Source: Cryomorphaceae bacterium
GTDB taxonomy: Bacteria; Bacteroidota; Bacteroidia; Flavobacteriales; BACL11
Assembly: GCA_949511925.1 (NCBI GenBank)
Contig: CATEYX010000047.1
Coordinates: 1 to 5,065 of the forward strand
DNA: 5,065 bases
Direction of reading: 5' to 3'
Below, in pieces: positions 1-5,065 of this stretch. A program made the translations under genes and the position numbers. How positions within the stretch are numbered: the stretch's first letter is position 1; each line of letters begins with the position of its first letter. Under the pieces are notes generated by a model, which was given only the letters and a program-made list of their open reading frames with translations, was not told the DNA's origin and made no database searches.

Positions 1-975
1 CACAATGATGTATTAGGTCAATATGAAGAATTTGTAACTAAACTTTTTGGTTATGATAAGGTTTTACCAATGAATACTGGAGTTGAAGGTGGGGAGACTG
101 CTAATAAATTAGCCCGAAAGTGGGGGTATACGAAAAAAGGTATTGAGAAAAATAAAGCTAGAATTATTTTTGCCAAGGGAAATTTTTGGGGAAGAACACT
201 TGCTGCAATCTCTAGTTCTGACGATCCTTCTTCTTATGAAGGTTTTGGTCCTTTTATGCCTGGATATGATTTGATTCCATATAATGATCTTGAAGCACTA
301 GAAGCTGAGCTTAAAGACTTTAATGTTTGTGCTTTTATGGTTGAACCAATTCAAGGAGAAGCTGGAGTGGTTGTTCCTAATGAAGGTTATTTGGCAGGTG
401 TAAGAAAATTGTGTGATAAATATAATGTTTTATTTATTGCTGATGAAGTTCAAACTGGTATTGCCCGTACTGGAAAGATGCTTGCCTGTGATTATGAAGA
501 TGCTCGACCAGATTTATTAATTCTTGGTAAAGCTATTTCTGGAGGAGTTTTCCCCGTTTCAGCTGTATTAGCTGATGATGAAATTATGCTTTGTATTCAG
601 CCTGGAGAGCATGGCTCTACTTTTGGTGGTAATCCTCTGGCTTGTAAAGTAGCACAAGCTGCACTTGAAGTAGTCATAGATGAAAATCTTGCTGAAAATG
701 CATATAGATTAGGAAAAATATTTAGAAGAGAACTACGAGCTTTCGATAACGATATGATTACTCTTGTTAGGGGGAGAGGATTGCTAAATGCCATTGTGAT
801 AAAACCTAAAGACGGGAATGAAGCATGGGATGTCTGTTTAAAATTAAGAGATAATGGTTTGTTAGCAAAACCAACGCATGGAGATATCATTCGTTTTGCC
901 CCTCCTTTGGTAATAACGGAAGAGCAATTAATGGACTGTATCGCCATAATTAAAAAGACTATTCTTTCTTTTTAA
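1..975 (+). CDS. rocD: Ornithine aminotransferase (ornithine--oxo-acid transaminase), 5'-truncated by window edge
   Basis: This PLP-dependent class III aminotransferase transfers the delta-amino group of L-ornithine to 2-oxoglutarate, giving glutamate-5-semialdehyde and glutamate. It links arginine/ornithine breakdown to proline and glutamate in the cytoplasm. The frame is open from base 1 (HNDVLGQYEEF...), so the ATG at 70 is internal, not the start. The visible 324 residues align from memory with human OAT from about its residue 116 to its C-terminus without net gaps; about 80-90 bacterial N-terminal residues are missing. Visible catalytic features in fragment numbering are NFWGRT (F62, W63, R65), VEPIQGEAG (E115, E120), FIADEVQTG (D148 to the pyridine nitrogen, Q151), the Schiff-base lysine K177 in LGKAISGG, GSTFGGNPL (T207), and the substrate-carboxylate arginine R298 in DIIRFAPP. 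The end (KKTILSF) is typical, so the 3' end is intact. A link to the uptake genes 62 bp downstream is not evident. Confidence 0.96.
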   Translation, partial: HNDVLGQYEEFVTKLFGYDKVLPMNTGVEGGETANKLARKWGYTKKGIEKNKARIIFAKGNFWGRTLAAISSSDDPSSYEGFGPFMPGYDLIPYNDLEALEAELKDFNVCAFMVEPIQGEAGVVVPNEGYLAGVRKLCDKYNVLFIADEVQTGIARTGKMLACDYEDARPDLLILGKAISGGVFPVSAVLADDEIMLCIQPGEHGSTFGGNPLACKVAQAALEVVIDENLAENAYRLGKIFRRELRAFDNDMITLVRGRGLLNAIVIKPKDGNEAWDVCLKLRDNGLLAKPTHGDIIRFAPPLVITEEQLMDCIAIIKKTILSF

Positions 976-1007
976 ATTTGAGGCAAAACTTCAGCTTTCC
1001 TACAGAT

Positions 1008-1037
1008 TTCAAACTTATTTTCGCGTAAATTTTTGAA
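1008..1037. promoter_or_regulatory. Imperfect dyad just upstream of the receptor gene (possible operator)
   Basis: The arms TTCAAA (1008-1013) and TTTGAA (1032-1037) are perfect inverted repeats. Inside them is a second pair, ATTT (1017-1020) and AAAT (1027-1030), around TCGCGT. The spacers between the inner and outer arms are unequal (3 versus 1 nt). The dyad ends directly at the GTG start codon and covers the -7-like element, which would suit a repressor site. In AT-rich DNA such short arms also occur by chance, and I cannot assign a regulator such as Fur from the sequence alone. Confidence 0.2.
1016..1023 (+). promoter_or_regulatory. Candidate -7 element for the receptor operon
   Basis: TATTTTCG differs at one specified position from the Bacteroidota -7 consensus TAnnTTTG. 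It sits 14 bp before the GTG start, which would give a very short leader. I see no TTG at the expected -33 spacing. Transcription might instead, or also, come from the aminotransferase gene, since no terminator is visible between 976 and 1037. Confidence 0.2.
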
Positions 1038-3113
1038 GTGAAAAACTTTATAGTTATATTTTGTATGCTTTTGACTTATTTTTCTTTTTCTCAGAATCAA
1101 AAGGAAACTATTGTGTTTGATAGAAAGTTAGAAGAAGTAACTATCTCTGCTACCAAAACTGCTAAGTCAATTGATAAATTACCTATTCCTGTTATGATAA
1201 TTTCCAAAAAGGAAATTGAAGAGTTTGGTTCAAGTAAATTATATGATGTAATCAAAAGGCAAACAGGCATTGTAAGTGTTACTACAAAAACAGGAACTGA
1301 AGGACTGCAAATGCAAGGTTTAGAAGCCTCATACACCACTATACTTCTTGACGGATTCCCAATTATCGGAAGATCATTTGGTGCTTTAGATTTAAATAGG
1401 ATTGCATTAGTTGATGTTGAAAAAATTGAAGTTATAAAGGGAGCTTCATCAAGTTTGTACGGATCCAATGCCTTGGGTGGAGTGATAAACCTAGTAAGTA
1501 AAAAGAAACTTATTGATGGAGTAAGCACTATATTTTCATTAAAACATGCTACTCATAATACAACTAACGCTAGTTTAATTTATCATTATAAAAAAGAACA
1601 TCTTCAGCTTTCTAATTCTTTCGATTATTATACTTCAGATGGTTATGATTTGATAGATTCTGATAAGCTTAGTACTGTTAATCCTTATTCCAATTATACA
1701 ATTAGCTCTAATTTAAAATATGGAATTTCTGATAAAATTTTATTAAATACAAATGCTCGCTATTATAAACAAGAGCAAGTGCATACTGCTGAGTATTTAA
1801 ACTCCTTACTAATAGGAAAAAGCAATATTGAGGAGTGGAGTTTGGGTAGTTCTCTTAAATATTTGATGAGTTCTAATTTTAATCAGCAGGTTGAGGTTTA
1901 TAAAACGAACTATAGGGCTGATGAGTTTTTAAATACAGAAGAAGGCGTGTTGCATGATAATAATTATTTTGATCATACATTACTGCAATCTGAATTGAAA
2001 TCATACTTCACCTACAAAGGATTAAATACTGTTATCGGTTTTGGTATGACCAAAGAAGAATTATCCAGAAGAGATTTTTCAAATAATCCAAAGCAAGATT
2101 TAAAATTTATGTACGGGCAATTGGATGCAACTGCTTTTGATAAATTAAACATTATATTGGGAAGTAGATATGATTGTTACACAGATTATACGCCAGTAAT
2201 TTCTAATAAATTAGCTTTAGGAATTGCTCTTACTAAAAAACTGAATATAAACAGTTCAATAGGTACGGGCTTTAAAACTCCTGATTTCAGACAAAAATAT
2301 TTTGATTTCACAAACTCAACCATTGGCTATACTGTACTTGGTAGAGATGTTGCTTTTGATAGACTAACCACTATGCAGGCTCAAGGGATGATACAAGAAA
2401 TAGTTTCATTTTCTGAATTAATATCTCCTTTAAAATCAGAAACTTCAGTAAACCTTAATCTGGGAATAAAATATTATCCTATTGATAACTTAACTTTTGA
2501 TGTAAACTTATTTAATAATAAGGTGAATGATTTGATTGAATGGCAGTTAGTAGCCAAAGGTGAGAATAATACAAATATCTATAGTTATTTTAATATTAAT
2601 CAGGTTGAAACGAAAGGAGTAGAATTTAATTCAGCTTACAAAAAAGTTGATAATTGGGAAATTAAATTTGGATACCAATTGCTGTATGCCTACGACACTC
2701 AAGTATTAAAGGAGATTGGGCAAGATACTGTGTATTATGCTCGAGATCCTGAAACACAAGTTAGTATTAAGCTTAATAAAGAGGATTACTTTGGACTCTT
2801 TAATAGATCCAGACATACAGCAAATATTAAATTAGACTATAATCTAAACAATAAAACAGAATTAAATACCATACTTACCTATAAAAGTAAATATGCTCTT
2901 TCTGATTCTAATGGAAATGATATTTTGGATACTTATGATAGATTTGTAGCTGGTTACAGTTTATGTGAAGTAGGTTTTAGCCATCAGATAAGTGCACTAA
3001 AATCATTACAAATTGGAGTGAAGAATATTTTCGGATTTACAAACCCAGAATATATTAGTAATATATCGGGAAGATCATATTATATAAATATTAAAATAAA
3101 TATCAAAAAATAA
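1038..3113 (+). CDS. TonB-dependent outer-membrane receptor, HmuR-like (putative haem/porphyrin uptake)
   Basis: This is an outer-membrane gated channel powered by TonB/ExbBD. The 691 residues comprise a signal peptide (1-18, hydrophobic, cut probable before Q19), a plug at about 30-155, then a beta-barrel to the C-terminus. Plug signatures are EEVTISATK (32-40), LQMQGLEASYTTILLDG (90-106) and VEKIEVIKGASSSLYGSNAL (127-146). The barrel has FKTPDFRQ (412-419) and ISPLKSE (462-468), matching the FRAP/YRAP and NPxL boxes of haem receptors, with a family-typical extended segment between them. There is no N-terminal carboxypeptidase-like extension, as often found in SusC-type receptors. GTG at 1038 is the only plausible start: an in-frame TAA lies at 1026-1028, and the next Met (residue 10) would destroy the signal peptide. 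The HmuY-family gene downstream supports a haem-type substrate, which remains an inference; cobalamin or siderophores are alternatives. Confidence 0.9.
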   Translation: MKNFIVIFCMLLTYFSFSQNQKETIVFDRKLEEVTISATKTAKSIDKLPIPVMIISKKEIEEFGSSKLYDVIKRQTGIVSVTTKTGTEGLQMQGLEASYTTILLDGFPIIGRSFGALDLNRIALVDVEKIEVIKGASSSLYGSNALGGVINLVSKKKLIDGVSTIFSLKHATHNTTNASLIYHYKKEHLQLSNSFDYYTSDGYDLIDSDKLSTVNPYSNYTISSNLKYGISDKILLNTNARYYKQEQVHTAEYLNSLLIGKSNIEEWSLGSSLKYLMSSNFNQQVEVYKTNYRADEFLNTEEGVLHDNNYFDHTLLQSELKSYFTYKGLNTVIGFGMTKEELSRRDFSNNPKQDLKFMYGQLDATAFDKLNIILGSRYDCYTDYTPVISNKLALGIALTKKLNINSSIGTGFKTPDFRQKYFDFTNSTIGYTVLGRDVAFDRLTTMQAQGMIQEIVSFSELISPLKSETSVNLNLGIKYYPIDNLTFDVNLFNNKVNDLIEWQLVAKGENNTNIYSYFNINQVETKGVEFNSAYKKVDNWEIKFGYQLLYAYDTQVLKEIGQDTVYYARDPETQVSIKLNKEDYFGLFNRSRHTANIKLDYNLNNKTELNTILTYKSKYALSDSNGNDILDTYDRFVAGYSLCEVGFSHQISALKSLQIGVKNIFGFTNPEYISNISGRSYYINIKINIKK

Positions 3114-3141
3114 CCTAAATAATAATAACAAAAACAAAAAA

Positions 3142-3675
3142 ATGAAAACAAAAATAAAATTCTTAGTATCAATTTTTGCATTAACATTGATATTTACAGC
3201 ATGTAAGAAAGATGCTGTAACTCCTGAACTAGTTTTAGATTGTTTGGAAGTTGTAAACGGTGTAGCAGTGATTGATTCTTGTGGAGACTGTCAAGGAGCT
3301 TATGTGTATAACATGATTACTCACGATCCTTCTGAGATTGTTATGCTTGGAGGAGATACAAATGGTGCTAGTGCAACCTTAACTGCAGGACAAGTAATTA
3401 TTTTACCTCAAGATGCAGGAAATCCTTATTGGAATTCAGGCTGTATCCCAGCTGTTGTTTATGACTGTATGGGAGTTGAAAATGGAGTAGCAGTGGTTGA
3501 TTCTTGTGGTGACTGTCAAGGATCTTATGTATATAACATGATTACTCACGATCCTACTGAGATTGTTATGCTTGGAGGAGATACAAATGGTATTAGTGTA
3601 ACTTTATTACCAGGACAAGTAATTATTCTACCTGAAGATGCAGGAAACCCATATTGGAATTCTGGTTGTAAATAG
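3142..3675 (+). CDS. Small lipoprotein with two near-identical Cys-rich repeats, function unknown
   Basis: The protein has 177 residues. MKTKIKF plus a hydrophobic stretch ends in the lipobox FTAC (Cys21), followed by KKD, indicating a signal-peptidase-II lipoprotein probably sorted to the outer membrane or cell surface. The mature part is two copies of a 69-residue unit (33-101 and 108-176, period 75, about 58 of 69 residues identical by eye). Each unit starts with a DCxxxxNGVAVxDSCGDCQG motif, related to the DCxGxxNGxAxxDxCGxC repeats common in extracellular Bacteroidota proteins. It continues with YVYNMITHD, EIVMLGGDTNG and GQVIILP, and ends NPYWNSGC. Each copy carries four Cys (34, 47, 50, 101; 109, 122, 125, 176), one His and two Met. 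It lies 28 bp after the receptor and 4 bp before the HmuY-like gene, so a surface binding or accessory role in the same uptake system is likely. I do not recognise the full repeat as a named family. Confidence 0.85.
   Translation: MKTKIKFLVSIFALTLIFTACKKDAVTPELVLDCLEVVNGVAVIDSCGDCQGAYVYNMITHDPSEIVMLGGDTNGASATLTAGQVIILPQDAGNPYWNSGCIPAVVYDCMGVENGVAVVDSCGDCQGSYVYNMITHDPTEIVMLGGDTNGISVTLLPGQVIILPEDAGNPYWNSGCK
3238..3669 (+). repeat. Intragenic tandem repeat, two copies, 225-bp period
   Basis: Copy 1 is 3238-3444 and copy 2 is 3463-3669, separated by an 18-bp linker encoding IPAVVY. The copies are highly similar at DNA level, including an uninterrupted 35-nt identity (3332-3366 and 3557-3591). 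Synonymous positions are largely shared, so the duplication is recent or kept uniform by gene conversion. The unit encodes a complete Cys-to-Cys module, consistent with duplication of a folding domain. Confidence 0.9.
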
Positions 3676-3679
3676 GAAT

Positions 3680-4300
3680 ATGAGATATACCTGTTTATTA
3701 TTTCTATTTAGCCTTATGCTTTTTACTTCATGTGAAAAGACGCTTAATGAGGGGGTTATGGCTGATGATGTAATTACCTTTGTTGAGTTAGATGCTAGTC
3801 AATATACTGTTAATCAGTTGGATTCATCATTGACTGGTAAATATGAAAAATTTAGTTTTTCAGAAGGAGATACAGTAAGTCATAATAATTGGGATGTTGC
3901 ATTTAAAGGATCTACAATTATCATTAATGGTGGAGAGTCTTATGAACAAGATCAACCTAATAGAGTAGGAGATGCAGCAGTTTATATTGTAGAAGGAGTT
4001 ATGTCAGATGTTAGAACTGTTGATGTAAGTAAATTCTCCCAAGATAATGTAACAGGCCCTGCTATAATTGATGATCTTGGTATTTCAGGTCAAGGCTGGG
4101 CTTCATATGATATGGGTACGCATATATTGTCCCCTATAGCGGGTAGAATATTAGTTTTTAGAACACATGATAGCAGATATGCTAAAATGGAGATATTGTA
4201 CTATTATGATTCTGAAAATCCACAGCCATTAGATGGAGACTTTGGTGGATTTTACACTTTTAATTATGTGTATCAATCATCAGGAGAAATTAATTTCTAA
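3680..4300 (+). CDS. HmuY-family lipoprotein (putative haem-binding protein)
   Basis: The 206 residues begin with a lipoprotein signal (hydrophobic 5-16, lipobox FTSC, Cys18). HmuY proteins are surface lipoproteins or released hemophores that bind haem and pass it to a partner TonB receptor. Family features seen are YEKFSFSEGDTVSHNNWDVA (55-74), IIINGGESY (80-88), then GWASYDMGTHILSPIAGRIL (139-158) and VFRTHDSRYAKMEILYYY (159-176), the usual HmuY C-terminal core. Possible axial ligands are M145, H148, H163 and M170, but I cannot fix them without a structural alignment. ATG 3680 is preferred over the in-frame ATG at 3638 because it places the signal peptide at the N-terminus and leaves a 4-bp gap from the upstream stop instead of a 38-bp overlap. 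The tight spacing suggests translational coupling. A strong hairpin follows, so this is the last gene of the unit. Confidence 0.88.
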   Translation: MRYTCLLFLFSLMLFTSCEKTLNEGVMADDVITFVELDASQYTVNQLDSSLTGKYEKFSFSEGDTVSHNNWDVAFKGSTIIINGGESYEQDQPNRVGDAAVYIVEGVMSDVRTVDVSKFSQDNVTGPAIIDDLGISGQGWASYDMGTHILSPIAGRILVFRTHDSRYAKMEILYYYDSENPQPLDGDFGGFYTFNYVYQSSGEINF

Positions 4301-4315
4301 AAAAGGAAAAAACAA

Positions 4316-4347
4316 TTAAGGACTTGCTTATTTTTGCAAGTCCTTAA
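4316..4347 (+). terminator. Intrinsic terminator of the uptake operon
   Basis: The perfect 12-bp stem TTAAGGACTTGC / GCAAGTCCTTAA encloses an 8-nt loop (TTATTTTT, 4328-4335). It lies 15 bp after the HmuY-like stop codon, preceded by an A-rich run and followed by CTGTTTTAATAAA. The T-tract is short and interrupted on the + strand. The stem's strength and position still make a terminator the natural reading. The A-rich run on the left gives a T-rich tail on the other strand, but no convergent gene exists. Confidence 0.85.
4329..4336 (+). promoter_or_regulatory. Candidate -7 promoter element inside the terminator loop
   Basis: TATTTTTG fits the Bacteroidota -7 consensus TAnnTTTG at every specified base. 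It lies 32 bp upstream of the ATG at 4369, giving a predicted leader of roughly 25 nt. No TTG is visible about 19-21 nt further upstream, where the sequence is A-rich instead. It would supply a promoter for the downstream small genes, which otherwise sit behind a terminator. In AT-rich DNA a chance match is quite possible. Confidence 0.3.
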
Positions 4348-4368
4348 CTGTTTTAATAAAATATCCTA

Positions 4369-4563
4369 ATGGCAATCAAAAATTTATTTAAATCAAAGTT
4401 TTTGAGTAAATATACTCAAATTTATAAGCAAGGTGGTTTCAAGGGGGTTGTTAAAGAAGGGGGTTGGAAAATAGTAATTTATTTCTTTTTATTTTACTTA
4501 GTTAGAGATTCATTTCTGTACATAATTCTACCCTATTTTTTTATGAAAGGGGTTTTCTCTTAA
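4369..4563 (+). CDS. Small membrane protein of unknown function (64 aa)
   Basis: I do not recognise a named family. The N-terminal half is basic (KNLFKSKFLSKY) and contains a GGFKGVVKEGGWK segment with two Gly-Gly turns. The C-terminal half is strongly hydrophobic (IVIYFFLFYLV at 35-45, then RD, then SFLYIILPYFF at 48-58). This suggests one long or two short membrane segments, with the basic N-terminus on the cytoplasmic side. The charged RD pair between the two hydrophobic stretches is notable. The ATG is the first in frame after the upstream hairpin, 21 bp beyond it. The next gene starts 23 bp after the stop, so the two are probably co-transcribed. Coding potential is supported by the coherent hydrophobic pattern and the tight gene packing. 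Confidence 0.7.
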   Translation: MAIKNLFKSKFLSKYTQIYKQGGFKGVVKEGGWKIVIYFFLFYLVRDSFLYIILPYFFMKGVFS

Positions 4564-4586
4564 CAGCTTAAAAACACATAAATTAT

Positions 4587-4817
4587 ATGAAAGCTAAATT
4601 AGTATGGAGTTTTAGTGGAGAAGGAGCATTAAAAACTGCCGAACATCATCTTATACATTTAAAGGAGTATTCTAAGAGTGAGAATGTTGAGGTTATAGAA
4701 TTTGGAACGAAACAGCAAACCGAGTTTATTGCAATCGCTTTTATAATTGTAGCAAAAGACTTGGTAAACGACTTAAGACAAAGTTTAAAGCCTCATCAAG
4801 GCTTTTTGGTGGAATAA
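4587..4817 (+). CDS. Small soluble alpha/beta protein of unknown function (76 aa)
   Basis: No named family is recognised. There is no signal peptide or membrane segment, so it is probably cytoplasmic. The pattern reads as strand (AKLVWSFS), helix (ALKTAEHHLIHLKEYSK), strand (VEVIEFGT), strand (EFIAIAFIIV), helix (KDLVNDLRQSLKP), strand (GFLVE). This order would suit a small ferredoxin-like beta-alpha-beta-beta-alpha-beta fold. The His cluster H20, H21, H24 on the first helix could be a ligand site, but this is only a possibility. It lies between two membrane-protein genes, 23 bp after the first and 33 bp before the second, on the same strand. Confidence 0.72.
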   Translation: MKAKLVWSFSGEGALKTAEHHLIHLKEYSKSENVEVIEFGTKQQTEFIAIAFIIVAKDLVNDLRQSLKPHQGFLVE

Positions 4818-4838
4818 TATACACATCATTTTCTTTCG

Positions 4839-4846
4839 TATTTTTA
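4839..4846 (+). promoter_or_regulatory. Candidate -7 element before the last gene
   Basis: TATTTTTA differs from TAnnTTTG only in the last base. It ends 4 bp before the ATG at 4851, so a transcript started here would be leaderless or nearly so. No -33 TTG is found at normal spacing; the nearest TTG (4806-4808) is about 30 bp away. This is weak support. Confidence 0.2.
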
Positions 4847-4850
4847 CAGC

Positions 4851-5065
4851 ATGTATTCAGTTATCCTTGTTTCACATATTGTTATTAGTTTTTTACTAAT
4901 TGTATTGTCGATTTATATAGTAACACGTTCTCTTTTTGGTGTGTTCGGGAAAGTTAATTTTTCTACTTTTCATGATATAAAGTTACCAATTATTGCAGTT
5001 ATATCTTTATATTTGGAGCTTATTCTTGGCGTTCTTCTCTATGCTATTTATATTAATAAATTGGA
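4851..5065 (+). CDS. Membrane protein, 3'-truncated by window edge
   Basis: An ATG opens a frame that runs off the window after 71 full codons without a stop. The first hydrophobic span is VILVSHIVISFLLIVLSIYI (4-23), followed by a basic/polar loop (TRSLFGVFGKVNFSTFHDIK) and a second span of about 45-68 (PIIAVISLYLELILGVLLYA). The layout (MYS start, His in the first span, RSLxGxxGK loop, LELILGVLLY second span) recalls a small four-helix Bacteroidota membrane family often labelled 'cytochrome B' in databases. In that family, as I remember it, a His also stands near the start of the second span, where this protein has Tyr/Leu. The assignment is tentative and needs the rest of the gene. Its spacing of 33 bp from the previous gene allows co-transcription. 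Confidence 0.7.
   Translation, partial: MYSVILVSHIVISFLLIVLSIYIVTRSLFGVFGKVNFSTFHDIKLPIIAVISLYLELILGVLLYAIYINKL

Noticed and set aside
70..72. ATG at 70 as start of the aminotransferase
   Set aside because: The frame is open to base 1 and the upstream residues (HNDVLGQYEEFVTKLFGYDK) match the conserved OAT sequence, so the gene is cut by the window edge.
597..947. Minus-strand open frame of 116 codons inside the aminotransferase gene
   Set aside because: It is antisense to a clearly conserved coding region with intact catalytic motifs, and its translation shows no recognisable domain.
1097..1528. Minus-strand open frame of 143 codons inside the receptor gene
   Set aside because: It is antisense to the plug domain, whose motifs are unmistakable; the reading is a shadow without own start context.
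3114..3141. A-rich spacer as a promoter between receptor and repeat lipoprotein
   Set aside because: Only 28 bp of low-complexity A-rich sequence with no TAnnTTTG-like element; it looks like a Bacteroidota translation-initiation leader within an operon.
3282..3293. CGDC motif as a c-type cytochrome haem attachment site
   Set aside because: Covalent haem attachment needs CxxCH; here the residue after the second Cys is Gln in both repeats.
3638..3679. Upstream in-frame ATG as start of the HmuY-like gene
   Set aside because: It would overlap the previous gene by 38 bp and put 14 extra residues before the lipoprotein signal peptide; ATG 3680 gives a proper signal and a 4-bp gap.

Overview
The window looks like a piece of chromosome from an AT-rich Bacteroidota bacterium, most likely a member of the Flavobacteriia/Flavobacteriales. 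The reasons are the strong A/T bias in coding and spacer DNA, A-rich translation starts without Shine-Dalgarno sequences, lipoprotein signals of the FTAC-KK / FTSC-E type, a Bacteroidota-type TonB-dependent receptor paired with an HmuY-family lipoprotein, and TAnnTTTG-like -7 promoter elements. All genes read on the + strand. No RNA genes, insertion sequences or CRISPR arrays are visible.

Region 1 (1-975) is the 3' three quarters of an ornithine aminotransferase gene (rocD), a pyridoxal-phosphate enzyme of arginine/ornithine/proline metabolism. Its start lies outside the window.

Region 2 (about 1008-4347) is a compact outer-membrane uptake operon of three genes. The first encodes a TonB-dependent receptor (GTG start, signal peptide, plug, barrel) with HmuR-like motifs. 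The second encodes a small lipoprotein made almost entirely of two nearly identical Cys-rich repeats. The third encodes an HmuY-family lipoprotein. The unit closes with a perfect 12-bp hairpin. By analogy with Porphyromonas HmuR/HmuY, it probably captures haem (or a related porphyrin or metal ligand) at the cell surface and imports it. The HmuY-like protein and possibly the repeat lipoprotein would act as surface binders delivering to the receptor. The repeat lipoprotein is the least explained and most interesting member. The receptor has no His in the plug or in the FKTP-to-SPLK segment, where the Porphyromonas receptor has its haem-linked histidines. His-based haem binding therefore cannot simply be carried over.

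Region 3 (about 4329-5065) holds three short, tightly spaced genes: a 64-residue membrane protein, a 76-residue soluble alpha/beta protein of unknown function, and the start of a membrane protein cut by the window end. A Bacteroidota -7-like element lies in the loop of the preceding terminator and could start transcription of this second unit.
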